Assembly: GCA_037355855.1 (NCBI GenBank)
Contig: CM074762.1
Location: 310,001 to 374,000 of the forward strand
Reading direction: 5' to 3'
DNA from: Pseudo-nitzschia pungens
Lineage: Eukaryota; Bacillariophyta; Bacillariophyceae; Bacillariales; Bacillariaceae
Length of the DNA: 64,000 nt
Of this stretch, positions 1-11,758 are shown piece by piece. Both the position numbers and the translations under genes were made by a program. The notes below the pieces were generated by a model. That model saw only the letters and a list, made by a program, of their open reading frames with translations. It made no database searches and had not been told where the DNA came from. Position 1 is the stretch's first letter, and each line of letters opens with the position of its first letter.

Positions 1-2
1 TG

Positions 3-155
3 GTCCACGAGCCGCTGCGCCGGATCTCGACGCAGGAGGAACTCGACGAGGTCGCGGAGCGGATCAAGAAGGGGGAGCGCGGGAATTTGTTCCTGCAGAT
101 CGGCAAGTGGAGAAATTACATCGATCAGGTTCTGGACAGCAAGAACAGCAACTAA
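3..155 (+). CDS. C-terminal end of an unidentified protein (5' truncated by window edge)
   Basis: An open frame runs from the first bases to a TAA at 153-155 and gives about 50 residues rich in Glu, Lys and Arg. It ends in a helical-looking segment (RIKKGERGNLFLQIGKW) and a polar tail. The codon choice (GC-rich third positions) and charged helical character match the neighbouring real genes, and the frame stays open to the window edge. I do not recognise the family. The start and any introns lie outside the window. Confidence 0.55.
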   Translation, partial: VHEPLRRISTQEELDEVAERIKKGERGNLFLQIGKWRNYIDQVLDSKNSN

Positions 156-1062
156 GCGGGTGCCTTCGATTGCGATTGCGAGTATTGCCACCGGCCAATG
201 ATTTCGCGGCAACGAACGAAACAAACGGAAGCGTTGTTTCGTTTCTTCGTTTCCTCGTTTCTTCTGGCGATCGAAATACTGCCAATCGTTCTTGCCTTGT
301 TTTCGCCTTGCTTCGCTCACGAAGCACTAGTGAAAGAATGGTGCAAGACCGGATTTTGCACCCACCCACACCCAAACCGAATACAACGATGCTCGGACCA
401 AGCAAGCACAACGCGCGACACATCACACTAATTTTTATCATCATCATCACCATTGCCGAGATCCATCCGTACCGAAATCGTTATAATTCACCAGCGCGGA
501 TTCTTTGCCGCCGGCACCGGATGTTCCTCGGAGTGTTGTTGTCATTAGTATTGTGTGTCGCAAGGCGCATGCGTGTCCCGTCGCAGAACAGATCGACACA
601 AACACCACCTCGAAGCGACCCGCGTCTCGCTCGATTCGAAACTTTTTCTCCTCTCTGTCTCCGCCCCCTCCGCCCATTCCCGATCCACCTTTCCCTCGAG
701 CAAGGATAGCACCGATCGGATCCAATTCAATTCAACCCGAACCCAACCCAACCACCCCTTCCACTCCATGATTCCGGGAGACCACCACATAGAAAACGAC
801 AACAATACACCTCTCTCCACAGGGATGCCATCTCACCAATTTTGTACAATTATTACTAAACCTGCCATACTAAGTGTCGACTGATTCATTCTTAAAGTAC
901 TCGTTTTACAGCATGCTCTATACTTCAAATGTTGTCTCGGTCCATTATTTTTTAGAATTGCATTCCATTGATTGATGACAGAACGCTACGGTGTACAGCT
1001 CCCAACTTTCGCTTCTGATGGTTGAAAAGAGGAGAGGAACTGTGTTTCGTGTTTTCGGAGTG
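156..1062. other. Intergenic region, no gene seen
   Basis: About 0.9 kb between the partial gene and the next candidate. Open frames here are short, cysteine- or proline-rich and unlike the coding style of the neighbours. No RNA gene or repeat family was recognised. Confidence 0.5.
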
Positions 1063-1449
1063 TCACACGACGGGTCTGCGATACAAATGGGCAACGTCGG
1101 GTCCCGGATAGAATGGTCCAAGCGTTCGTTGTCCGTTGCTACTACTAGTAGTAGCACTATTGCTACCGCGACCGCCTCCACGAATCGGAAACTCGTTGCC
1201 GGTACGGAGTCGCGATAGTGCCACTGGTGGTGGTGATGCTGCTGCTGCTACTACTGACGCTGCTGATGATGCCGATGAGGATGAAGGTTCGTCGCCGCTC
1301 CCGCTGGCAGCCCGTTCGGTCCATCCCGGTTCCTCGGGATCGCTGTTGCTGCGTTCCGCAATGGCCATGGCGTCGCAGCAACAAATCACGACGGTGGCGA
1401 GGCCCAACAGAGAGATCAGCAGGAGACTAACGCCGGATGGTTTCACCAT
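1063..1449 (-). CDS. Possible small secreted protein (hypothetical)
   Basis: About 128 residues if the start is the Met at 1449. This start is chosen because it opens a convincing signal peptide: basic MVKPSG, then a hydrophobic core (SLLLISLLGLATVVICC) ending near a small-residue AMA site. The rest is Ser/Ala/Gly-rich low complexity with a basic, proline-containing end (GPFYPGPDVAHLYRRPVV). The frame extends upstream to 1641, but that extension is a translation of the GATTC repeat and is unlikely to be protein. No family is recognised, so it may be a secreted peptide precursor or a chance frame. Secretion is inferred only from the N-terminus. Confidence 0.35.
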   Translation of the reverse strand: MVKPSGVSLLLISLLGLATVVICCCDAMAIAERSNSDPEEPGWTERAASGSGDEPSSSSASSAASVVAAAASPPPVALSRLRTGNEFPIRGGGRGSNSATTSSSNGQRTLGPFYPGPDVAHLYRRPVV

Positions 1450-1549
1450 CCGCGCCGCCAGGGCGGTTTCGTGATCGCCGCCACCAAACAACGTCGAAAG
1501 CAATCCGGAGGAAACAACAAGCATGGTGGTCAACAAACGGCTTGGAGTG

Positions 1550-1635
1550 GATTCGATTCGATTCGATTCGATTCGATTCGATTCGATTCGATTGGATTCG
1601 ACTCGATTCAACTCGATTGGATTGGATTGGATTGG
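1550..1635. repeat. (GATTC)n microsatellite
   Basis: Pentanucleotide GATTC repeats run almost perfectly from 1550 to about 1590, then decay into GATTG/GACTC variants. The array lies just upstream of the candidate secreted-protein start at 1449 (minus strand). Confidence 0.85.
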
Positions 1636-1640
1636 AATCA

Positions 1641-2862
1641 ATGGAGGATGGTCGGTGGTGTAGCAAAAAAGGAAGCGGGGAGGGCGTTGTCGTCTTCGAA
1701 TGTGCCTGAACTTTTATACTACTGGTGATGGGTGCTTGCCGTGGACGAAGCCACCAGCACCGTCTACTCGATTTTGGAAGTGCTACTAGCTTCCACCTCC
1801 GTTCGATTCTCGGATGCATTCTTTCCCATCGTGAGCGAAAAGTGCGCACTACGGTACCTCCAACATACAAGCAGGATTGATTCACGGAGTAGTAGTTGCT
1901 ATCTGTTCGTATCGGTTCACGCTACTGGTAGGCAGTAAGTTGGATGTGTGTCCGTTGACCATTCCGAGGTACAGTAGGTCTATTTCAGGTTTTTCTTGAT
2001 AACCTACCGGTACGTGTACTCTTCTTTGCGCGTTCGAGATGTCCACAAGTAGATAGTATCACCATTCACCACGGTGCACGACGTCATGATGACCATGTGT
2101 ATTGATAACGGGATCTGCCGAACAAAACTGTCGTCTGCAACGAAGAGTCCCGCCCCCACTGCATCCCTTTGTCCAACGGTCAAGAATGGCTTGGGATATG
2201 ATTCTAGTAGTACTATTTCTTGTCAGGACTGATGGAGACCTCTTCCGCAATCGAGGATTTATACTAGTGCGGAGTTTCGATCGGCAGCCGACACCGCCGA
2301 TGTCGAGTTCTTCGATTGAGGCGAAAACTCGTCGTGCATGTGTAAAGAACAGGACTTTCACGCCCGTCGCAACATCCAAGTTGGTTGTGAACGTTCATTG
2401 CACTGCTACGCGGATGTCTTCCAGCACCTTACTGGCGGATACTTCCGACAAGAAAATCCTGTCGCTATCATGCTCCGTATTCTCTTTCACGGATCGATGA
2501 TACCAAATGTCCGACAATGTCTCCTTTGCATCCGCGATCGATCCAACGTTGCACCAGAACACCTCGCTTCTTCCTCCACTACTATACACCAGAGGAATTA
2601 TTTCGTTGCGTGATGAGAAACCACACTTTTAACTTGATTAACTACTTCGTATTACTACTCCATGGCGATCCCAGCTGCTCCGAGACCGCAAAACAAAGAG
2701 ACAAATATCACGTATAGACTGCTCGCAACGACAACAATGTTCGTTGGAACCCATATCAACTCCGTTGGAGAATTTCCGACGCGCCAGAGACACCGTACCA
2801 CACTTCACTTTACTTCACTTCACTTCACTTCACTTCAATTCAGTTCGTTGCACCACACCGGA
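1641..2862. other. Intergenic region with a (CACTT)n tract at its 3' end
   Basis: No convincing gene in about 1.2 kb. It contains one TACCGGTA palindrome at 2005-2012 and a pentanucleotide CACTT repeat at 2801-2838, immediately 3' of the hydroxylase stop codon (the gene is on the minus strand). Confidence 0.5.
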
Positions 2863-3819
2863 CTACACCCCCTCGTTGAAGAGCTTGGGAGCAAACGAGG
2901 AGGGATGCCGGTAGGTTCCCCAGGCCCGATCGAACCACGTGAACAAGTGCCCGTAGTTGAACTTGAAAAACGCGTGGTGCACGTGGTGGTCCCCCGAGGT
3001 TCCGAATCCCAGGCGGTGAAAGACCCCGTCCCACGGAAAGGTGTACTCCGAGTGGATGAGCGTCAGCCAGTTGGCGTAGAGGCTGCCAAAGGCCATGTAG
3101 GACCAGACGTTGCAGTGCACCAGATTGGCCGTGGTGAAGAGGGGTATCAAGATCATGAAAATGGTGTCCAGCATCGACCCGTTGAAGGCGTCGAACAGGC
3201 GCGGATTGGTGAAGCGGTGGTGCGGCTTGTGCGAGTACTTGTAGAACTCGGGCGAGACCCTGTGCTCCAGGAGGTGCATGACGAATTGGGCGCCGTCCTG
3301 GAGGACCAGGCAGGCAAAGACCTTTGCCCACTCGATCCCGCCCTCGAAGGAATAATACGACTCGGGCATCCAACCGAACATCCACGTTCCGCTAAGGTAT
3401 CCCCCCAGCAGAATGAATCCCTCGGGCTGCGACAAATGGGTGACCATCCCCTCGAAATACTCGTAGTTGCGGGCTCCCTTGGTCTGGATCGATTGGGGCT
3501 CCGCTCCCCTCGGCGACAGGAATCCGTATTTGAAAAAGAAAAAGACAAACAGGCACAAGAGCTGGCCAACCGCGACGGCGAGCAAGCCCAGGAACAATCC
3601 CAGCGGTTTGGGGGAGGACGACGGAGGGATCCCGTCCTCGAGCGCGTACCAAGATTCGGGAAAGACGCTGCCGTAGTGGGAAATCCCGGGAGCGTTCAGA
3701 AGCAGCGGAACCGTCAGCATCAGCGGCCACATTACGGCGCTCACCCACGGCAGGACCGGGAAGGAAGACACATCGAATTCTGTTCGGAATGCAACGAAGG
3801 ATGGCGCAAACAGTTTCAT
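2863..3819 (-). CDS. Fatty acid hydroxylase / sterol desaturase superfamily membrane enzyme
   Basis: A 318-residue, single-exon protein with the di-iron histidine boxes of the fatty acid hydroxylase superfamily (C5-sterol desaturase, C4-methylsterol oxidase and cholesterol 25-hydroxylase relatives): HLLEH (182-186), HKPHH (197-201) and HHVHH (278-282). Three or four hydrophobic stretches (around 25-42, 73-97, 166-182 and 219-234) fit an ER multi-pass protein with cytosol-facing iron ligands. Length is normal for the family (250-330). By analogy it would use O2 and electrons from a reductase to hydroxylate or desaturate a lipid or sterol; the exact substrate cannot be read from the sequence. 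No plastid signal is seen. The gene stands alone, with its 3' end close to a CACTT repeat. Confidence 0.88.
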   Translation of the reverse strand: MKLFAPSFVAFRTEFDVSSFPVLPWVSAVMWPLMLTVPLLLNAPGISHYGSVFPESWYALEDGIPPSSSPKPLGLFLGLLAVAVGQLLCLFVFFFFKYGFLSPRGAEPQSIQTKGARNYEYFEGMVTHLSQPEGFILLGGYLSGTWMFGWMPESYYSFEGGIEWAKVFACLVLQDGAQFVMHLLEHRVSPEFYKYSHKPHHRFTNPRLFDAFNGSMLDTIFMILIPLFTTANLVHCNVWSYMAFGSLYANWLTLIHSEYTFPWDGVFHRLGFGTSGDHHVHHAFFKFNYGHLFTWFDRAWGTYRHPSSFAPKLFNEGV

Positions 3820-5129
3820 GACGATCCATTCACAATTGGATTGGTTGACAATATTTTGGATCGGTTCATCGAATCACACGCACCAGGGCAGCACGGGAGA
3901 GACAAGAAGAGAGAACGGCAACCGGTCAGGAATCAAATACCTTCATTATTATTTGTGAAGAACCAAACCACGGTCACAGCAGGATCTCGCGGATCGCAGA
4001 CTGGAACAACCCACACTATACGATACGATACGATATGATACTATACTACTATACTACCGGTATACTATACGACACACAAGACACAAAGACTCAAGACACA
4101 AGACAACACAGCGTTATGCTGATATTATACTCACCGACTTGTTGATCCCCGGAAGAGTTCGTCTGGGCCGCAACAGTTTCTGACAGCGGGGAAGTCGTCC
4201 TCTCCTCGGAGAAGCTCATGACGGCACTGCCTCCTTTCGTTGCTTCGTTGCCTGGGTGGCATGGTCACCGGTGTAGATATCGACTGGATCCGATTCGAAC
4301 GGCCGATTTCGAGAATGGTCTTGGGATGTTCTCACAAAGAATGCTATCGGGGTTCGATATGGGGACAGCCCTCGTGTACCTCTACCAGGTAACGTTAGGA
4401 AGTAAGGTACCGGTAGGTTCACAGAATCGGGCAGGCTGCATTTGAACGGGAGGATAAAAGAGCCTTCGGGAAACCAACTGTTGTTGTCCGTCCTTCTAAG
4501 TCTCGGAGAACCGAAATTTCCATGTTGGTTGAGAGAGTGAAGAAACAATGCACCGGGCAGGCGCAAAAATTCGCCGTATTGACGCAGAATGAACGAACAT
4601 CGATTGACTCGATCGACTGACTCTCGGTCGAAACATGAGCAATATGTGGTACTCTTATTATATTACTTCGTAGTACATACAAAAGGTATGTTTCTTTATA
4701 CCCCGATTTGATAATACTATCCTTACGTAAGGTTAACTTACTTACTGATAGAAGTCTCTGATACATACCGGTACCGTACTCGTATGATCACTATGAATAC
4801 TCCACAAGAACCCCTAACCCCATTTAAATTCTAATCTAAAGATGGGCACTCTGCCAAAGCCACCAAAAATCAAGGACCAAGGATCAAGGATCAAGGATCA
4901 AGGATCAGAACCGACAATTAAAACTCATCTCAATCTCAAACAGACACATCATACCGGGAACTCGTATGATTAAGGCTTAGTTACGAGTAAGATCTTACTC
5001 GCAACAGTATCGAACCATCGAAATTGCGTCCACCATCCACCGCAGCTGCCTACGACTGCCATCACTCGGAAAAGAGACGCAACAACAAACCCGGACGAGA
5101 CATGACAGAGCTACAGTGAAATCCACGCC
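3820..5129. other. Intergenic region with short repeats and palindromes
   Basis: About 1.3 kb without a gene. TACCGGTA palindromes sit at 4055, 4408 and 4766. A seven-base tandem repeat (AAGGATC) lies at about 4871-4908, and a GTAAGGTTA motif near 4727. Base composition is lower in GC than in the flanking genes. Confidence 0.55.
4871..4908. repeat. (AAGGATC)n short tandem repeat
   Basis: About five copies of a seven-base unit, the first with one substitution. It lies in the gap upstream of the SET/MYND gene. Confidence 0.75.
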
Positions 5130-5386
5130 ATGAGCGAAGACAGAGACGACATAGCCGACTCGGACGCCCAATCCCGCTGCTGCAGCTACTGCCGCCTCCC
5201 ACCGAGGGCCCCCGGCAAAAAGCTCAAGGCGGTGTTCCAGGTGCCGCAGGGCGTGGTACCACGACGCCGAGTGCCAGAAGCGGCACTTTCCCCTCCACAA
5301 GCGAGACTGCCAAACGTGGCACGCGGAGCGGTTGCGGACGGCAAGAACCGCGCAAGGGAACGGGACAACAGCAACATCAACGATAC

Positions 5387-5418
<32 letters not shown>

Positions 5419-7164
5419 TCAACAACAACCCGCAAACACGAGCGACGATCCCCTCCGGTACCATCGGCATCGCCACCATTGTTCGTCGTCGAGCAACGGG
5501 AGGGCCGGGGAAAGTGCCTGGTGGCATCGCCCGGCACGACCCTGCGGCGGGGAGACCGGATCGCGGATTCCCGGACGAGCCGCCGGGACGCGTGGGATCC
5601 GCTGGTTCCCCCCGTCCTCCTCGAAGAGTTCCGAGCGAGTCGCTGCGCCCTGTGTTTTTCCCGGCTGGCTCCCCGGTCGAGCGGCGGTGACCCCGGCTGC
5701 CGCTACGACTCGTGTTCCTTCGAGGGCAGCGCCCCCGAATCCTCCCCGTATCGGCTCTCGTTTTGTTCCGCGGCCTGTCGCGGAGCGGCGGCCGAACGAG
5801 GCATGGAGCAAGAGGAACGAGACGCTTTTGCGCTCTGGAAAAAGTCCAACGAAAGGGGGCCTCCCCGCATTTTTGCGACGGCGATTCTGCTCTACCGAAT
5901 ACTGGTAATGGAAGAACAATCGCAATTGCAACAATCACAACAATCACAAAGCGATGCCTCGGCTCTCGACCAGCTGCGCGATCTCCAGAGCAAGCCGCGG
6001 CGCGGAACTTCCGATGCCGATGCTCACGCCGACGCCGACGCTGCTACCGATGACGACCAATCGGAGGAACGCAGATACCACACGCAGGGAGTTATCGCCA
6101 CCGCCATGGGAATGTTGCGGTGCTCCGAGTCGCCGGCGCTATCCAGCTGCCGGCCGTCCATGGAACACCTGGTCGACACGGTGCACAAGATCAAGATCAA
6201 CGGCTTTTCCATCACCTACGAGGAAGACCTGGAACGGATCGGCGTGGGACTCTACGGCATCCCGAGCTTCATGAACCACTCGTGCCGGCCGAACGCTCTC
6301 CAGACCTTTTCGCTGGAGAGGGCGAGGCTCCCCTCGCTAACGGTGACCGCCTTTCGGGACATCGCACCGGGCGCGGAGATTTGCATCTCCTACACGGACG
6401 CCTCGTGTCCCTCCCGCGTCCGGAGGAAGCGGTTGGAAAACGACTACGGTTTTGTCTGCTTCTGCGAGGCCTGCGACACCCGCAGCGGGCGGCAGGACGA
6501 TTCCCAGACACTGGCCCTCTCGTGCTGCCAAAGCGGTGGGAGATCTCGGTCGACCGTCGTTCGAACCGACGAGGGGGCGGAACCTTCCGGTCGGCCTCGC
6601 TACGAGTGCACCGAGTGCGGCCGAACCGATTTCGGATCGGCCCTCCGGCGAATCGGGGAGTTCGAAGCCGAGCTGCTGTCCGAATCCATTGGTGGCGATG
6701 GTTCCGCGCCGCGAAATCAACGACAGCAACAACGACAGCAACAACGACAACGACAACGACAACTCACCGATGCCTACCAGGCTTTGAAACGGCTCTGCCA
6801 GGCGGAATCGTGGTACGTCCGGCAAGCCGGAGACCGGCTGTTGCAGCACCACTTGGCAAAACTCCCGGGGCTCGCAAACGATCCAACGCGAGAGCGAGCC
6901 GCGGCGGCGGCCGCTCTGGCGGTGGCCGAGGAGCTCCTCCTGCCCAACGACGACGACTCCGCTTCCGAAAGCAGCACCAGCGCCTTTCTCCAGCGCCAGC
7001 AGCTCCTCTACAAGACCGCCAAGCTCCGCCTGTTCCTGTTTCCGGATCCCCGCCGATCGATCGGGGAACTCCAACAAGTATTGGGTGCCCTCGAGCCCTG
7101 CTTTGCGCAAGACCACGCGCTCATCGTGGGACTGAAAGCTTGCCTGGCCGGTGCCATGATGTGA
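5130..7164 (+). CDS. SET and MYND domain protein (SMYD-type lysine methyltransferase), frame broken once inside MYND
   Basis: About 677 residues once a one-base gain near 5217-5221 is allowed for. The first frame from 5130 gives CSYC, the first zinc pair of a MYND finger. The second frame gives CSRC, then YHDAEC, then HKRDC, the rest of the finger. The break lies in a short A run (5217-5221), with a C run just before. The SET domain follows: GRG near the start, NHSCRPN at about residue 380, then GAEICISY and a post-SET CFCEAC. The C-terminal half is helical, as in the SMYD TPR-like region. Family members use S-adenosylmethionine to methylate histone or other lysines. Gln-rich and Asp/Ala repeats interrupt the SET domain, as is common in this genome. 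The function call is strong, the substrate is unknown, and the frame break could be an assembly error. Confidence 0.85.
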
Positions 7165-8452
7165 TGGAATCGCGCGAATTGCATTCCATTGCGTTCCACG
7201 TTCCGTTGCGGGGCACACGTCCCTCACAAATCCGAAACGCGACCCAATCGCCTCCGCTTTCGGTTTATGTATTACAGAGCGCAGACATCGGACGGGTCAC
7301 ACACACAGCAATATCAATTCTAGTTCTTGTTTCCAACAATGCGGCACTCCGGAGGGCAATGTCTCGGGTTCGTGGCCTGATCTTTTTTTCTAGTTTGTCC
7401 GCGGTTGTGGATCGCAACGTTGCCCAGCAGGCCGACCATTGCCAAAGGCGTCCCCCCGAAACACGCAACACGACCCAAGCTTCTCGACTTGCGGGCCCAC
7501 CCCTCCGAAAGACGAAACACAAAACGCGACTACCGTACGAGTCCGACAACAATTGAGAATAGTCCAAGCGTGCGCCAACTGTTGCACCAATTGAGCACCA
7601 CCAGTGCCAAAAAAATCTTCCTTGGTTAAAACAGTGCTATCCCCATAGAATGATCAATTCATTCCGGAAAGCGGTAATTAAGGGAGTTCAAAGACTATTA
7701 TCTTGAGTGCTCCATTTTTGGTGGGGAAAAAAGAAATGCCGATGTTACGAACATGAAAAATGGAGGATCGGAAAGAGTTTAGTATTCGATACAGCGCTCA
7801 AAGAAGGCTTTCTTCTAGGAAATAGATGTCTCAGGTGGGGTTGTACAGAGTTCTTAACTGTCTGATGTTCAATTGGTGCAAAATTCAGCGAACGTTGGAT
7901 GTGTATTCTCAATTGTTGTCGGACGGGTACCGTACTTGTAGTTATCATCTTGACTTCGATTGTTGTAATGCCTATATAGTACAAATTGAGTTCAGCTTTC
8001 AGGTCATACACAGCAATATCGATGTTCACCACAATTACACGCTTAACACAACCCTAGAGGGTAATGCCCGTAGTTCGTGAACTGGTCTGTTTTTTCTTTT
8101 TGTGGGTCGCCGACACCGGTGCAAACGCAACCCGGGGGAACCACAAAGATACGGTTGGAACGTTTCAATCGGTTCAGACAAGAAGAAGAATACATACGGT
8201 GTCATTGCTTCGCGGAGAAGAACGGTCACTGGAATGCACATGTCTTTCACATAAGAACCACAGGATGACCAGAAGATGTCAACCCTTGCACAGAATTTTC
8301 GCCCTCGCCAAACTCATGCTACATTTAAATTCTATTTGGATCACAAAAGATACCAGACAGTGGCTTGATGTTACAAAAATGAAATATTGGTGTGCTATTT
8401 TACGGGATCAGATAGAGAGTAGTAATATATGTATCGCTCGGTTGTTCGTTAT
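7165..8452. other. Intergenic region between convergent genes, nothing recognised
   Basis: About 1.3 kb separates the 3' ends of the SET/MYND gene (plus) and the first FtsH gene (minus). Open frames here are short and do not look coding. No repeat family or RNA gene was seen. Confidence 0.5.
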
Positions 8453-10609
8453 TTAGTACGCTTCGGGAAGTGTCTGGAACGGCAGCTTCTCTCGGTTTCG
8501 CTCTTCCCCAATCAATTTGTAGTCCACAACCTTGGCGTTGTTCTCGTACAACATCATCTGGAATTCTTCGGCGGAAACGACTTCGCGCTCCAGCAGGGCT
8601 TGTGTCAATTCTTCGAAAAGATCCATGTTCTCCAACAGAATCTTCTTGGCCAACAAATAACTGTTGTTCACCAGTCGCTCGACTTCTTCCTCGACTTCCT
8701 TGAGCTTCTTGTCACCCCACAAAGAACTAGCTCCTCCCATCATCATCATTTGCATGGGAGACATTCCCATTTCGTCGATGCAGATGGCACCGACCTTGTC
8801 ACTCATACCCCATTTGGTGACCATTTGGTTGGCAATGTTGGCAACTTGTTGGATATCGTTGGAGGCTCCGGTGGTAACCCTGTCTTCTCCGTAGATGATT
8901 TCTTCTGCCAATCGTCCTCCAAGGGCGACAGCGAGCTGGGATTCGAAGTATTGGATGCTGTACATACCGGATTCCAATCGTCCCTCTTGAGGAGCGAAGA
9001 AGGTGAGACCTCCGGCTCCGTTGGAGCGGGGGATGATGGAAATCTTTTGAACCTGATCGTAATCGGGGACGAGGGCTCCGACAACGGCGTGGCCGGCCTC
9101 GTGGTAAGCAACCATCTCCTTGGACTTGGACTCGGGGTTTCCTCCCTTCTTCTCGAGACCGACCATCAAACGATCGACGGCGCGGTCAATTTCGTCCCAT
9201 CCGATGGAAGACTTTTGTTGGCGGGCGGCCGAAATGGCGGCCTCGTTCATGAGGTTCTCGAGCTGAGCTCCGGAGTAGCCAGGGGTACGTCTGGAGATGG
9301 CCTCGAGATCGACATCGGGCTCCAGAGGCTTGCCGCGGGCGTGAACGCCGAGAATGCGGGTGCGGCCCTTGAAATCGGGAAGGTCGACGGTGACCTTGCG
9401 ATCGAAACGACCGGGTCGAAGAAGGGCTTGATCGAGGATATCAATTCTGTTGGTGGCGGCAATAGTGATGATTCCGGGGTTTCCATCAAAACCGTCCATC
9501 TCGACCAGGATCTGGTTGATGGTTTGTTCTCGCTCGTCGTTGCCTCCTCCCTGGCCTCCTCCACGTTGGCGACCGACGGCATCGATCTCATCAATGAAAA
9601 TGATGCAGGGGGCGTTCTTCTTCGCTTGTCCGAAGATGTCTCGGACACGCGAGGCTCCAACTCCAACGAACATCTCAACGAATTCGGAACCACTGATGGA
9701 GATGAAAGGAACTCCGGCCTCTCCAGCAACAGCCTTGGCGAGGAGAGTCTTACCGGTACCGGGAGGACCATCGAGGATCACTCCACGGGGGATGCGGCAA
9801 CCGTTTTTGGTGTAGGCTTCGGGTTGCTTGAGGAAGTCGACAACCTCGGCAAGTTCCAGCTTGGCTCCATCGCATCCGGCTACATCGTCAAAGGTGACTC
9901 CGGTATCGGGAACCATTTGGATCTCGGCCTTGGACTTTCCGAAACCTCCCATGCCTCCCATTCCGGTGGGTCCTCCGGGCATGCCACCCTGTTGGCTTCC
10001 GCGGCTGAGGAAGAAGAGACCGGCGAAAAGTGCGGCGGGGAAGATGAGGGACTGGGCGAGGTCTCCGAGTCCGCTAGCTTCTTGCTGGGGAAGCACGGTG
10101 ACGTCGACCTAAAATAGGCACAGAGAGATACGCAAAGACGAAGTGACGAGGATGAGTTTCGGTCGCACGGGAGTTGTGAACAAAATTTGATTTCGATTGC
10201 CATTGCGAATCGTACCTTGTGTGCCGTCAATTGGGAGAGAAGATCGGGATCGTTTGGGAGGGAAGGAATTTTGAGGCGGGTTCCGTCAACATCAACTCCA
10301 AGAAGCTGGGTTCCATCGCTGGAGAAGGTGACCTTTTCGATCTTGTCGGCGTCGACGAGGCGAAGGAATTCAGAGTAACGGACGTCGGTAGGGTCCCCCG
10401 TTGGGGTTCTTTACAATCATCTCGACAGCGGGAGCTGGTGTGGTGGGGGCTGCAACGGTGTCGACATCGACATCGAGGGCCATGGACAGAGCTGATGATC
10501 CTGTCGTTCTGTGGCTATTCTGTGTGTATGTAGCGGGTTTGAAGGGAGAGAAGGCGGCGGCTTTCTCGCCGAGAAGGAGGGCCAATACTGCTGTTGTTGC
10601 GAACTTCAT
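8453..10609 (-). CDS. ftsH: Plastid-targeted FtsH zinc metalloprotease, copy 1 (one-base frame break in exon 1)
   Basis: Two exons: 10609-10216 and 10108-8453, with a 107-bp GT-AG intron (10215-10109). It starts with a signal peptide ([15 protein letters not shown]) and an AAAF junction, the plastid signal of secondary algae. An FtsH lumenal domain, one membrane span, the AAA ATPase ([14 protein letters not shown], an SRH with ATNR) and the protease motif HEAGH follow. The final exon is exactly as long as that of copy 2 (1656 bp). Exon 1 is 394 bp, one base too many: the frame shifts at a G run (C run 10395-10399 on plus), after which it matches copy 2 residue for residue. With that base removed the protein is 682 residues. 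FtsH hexamers degrade damaged thylakoid proteins such as photosystem II D1. Either a sequence error or a recent inactivating mutation explains the break. Confidence 0.9.
10395..10399. other. Apparent one-base gain in FtsH copy 1
   Basis: A five-base C run (G on the coding strand). With four bases the frame reads [13 protein letters not shown], parallel to [11 protein letters not shown] in copy 2. With five it reaches a stop eight codons later. Confidence 0.8.
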
Positions 10610-11758
10610 TAGTGTATAGTGTCTATAATATATATTTCGTATATACAGTTGAGCGTGATGGAGGTTTTGCGTTTGGGTCGTTGCTAGATTGTGAGAAGAT
10701 AGGATGAAGATCAGAAATCAGCCTAGAGCTGTGATTCCGATTCTCTTTTTCAGATGCTGCTGCTGCTGCTGCTGCTGCTCAGTTGTTTTGTACTTGTCTG
10801 TTTCCAAACCTGGGGATGACTAAGTTACCACACCTCGCAAGAACTCTTAAAGCGCTGGGGGACAAACCGAGACTGCAATCACTCACTCACATGTCAAGTC
10901 ACACGAAACCGCACCACATCCGGTTTCGGAACGCATTATGTTTTCCGTTCCTAGTAGCTGGATCGCCGTACAATTCCATTCGCAGAGTCGATGTAAGATG
11001 GGCGGGATGACGAGATCTAATGAATCATCATCAGCGGCACCGACTAAGCTTTCCGAGGAACACAGACACCACTGACGCGTCACAAAAAAAATGACCCAAT
11101 CAGCGCTTCGCGCGCAAAGTCGGTCGGTCAGCACGCATTCCACACGACATCCAGGGTTCCAGAACCATTTTTGAGTCGATCGAGTCGAACATTGGGTTCT
11201 CGAATTGACAGGGCGACGTTCGAATGAATCATCATCACTCTCTCACTCACTCACTCACACATCAAAAATCAAAGTGCCCGCATGTGCATGCGGTCTGTGA
11301 CTACGAGCAATTACCTTACTACGAGTAACTTACAAGAAACTCGTATCCATGGGAACACATGGCCCGTAGTTCTGCGTGTCGATCGTTCAACATCATCAGC
11401 AGCTTGACTTTTGATTTCTCTCTTTTGATTTTCGTACGCCTGCGGTGATTCAGACGCAGCTTTGTTCCGTTCCTCGTCCATCTGCTTCTCTCTATCACCC
11501 ATCAACGAATTGTCCTGTCAACTAACTCACCAGTCAATCCATCAAATCAAGGTCACAACCCAAACTCGGATTGCATCATTCGGTGATAAGTAGAAGTTGG
11601 TGACACAAGAGCCACACCATCAGCCCTGCACGATTCAATTGCTCCATTACCACTGTAGACTCGAAGCCGCTAGCTTGTAAGCAACAGTTTCATCTCTCAG
11701 ACGTGACTCTGTCTTTCCCATTAACTTCCAAAACCCCCACGCAACAACGAAAAGAACC
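10610..11758. promoter_or_regulatory. Shared intergenic region between divergent FtsH genes
   Basis: A 1149-bp gap separates the two start codons, so it must hold both promoters. It contains a CTG/GCT microsatellite (about 10755-10779) and a CACT tract (about 11238-11257). No coding frame of note was found. No specific core promoter element could be assigned. Confidence 0.5.
10755..10779. repeat. (CTG)n microsatellite
   Basis: About eight CTG triplets in the 5' region of FtsH copy 1. Confidence 0.8.

Noticed and set aside
1450..1641. N-terminal extension of the small secreted candidate through the GATTC array
   Set aside because: The translation is only SNRIE-type repeat, and a signal peptide starts at the internal Met, so the upstream part is not supported.
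2662..4038. A 458-codon plus-strand frame covering the hydroxylase gene
   Set aside because: The minus strand carries all three histidine boxes. This frame is an antisense shadow.
8429..10117. A 562-codon open frame opposite FtsH copy 1, and a similar one opposite copy 2 (12205-13923)
   Set aside because: They mirror the protease exons in the same register and arise from codon bias. Neither has a recognisable domain, and the sense strand clearly codes for FtsH.
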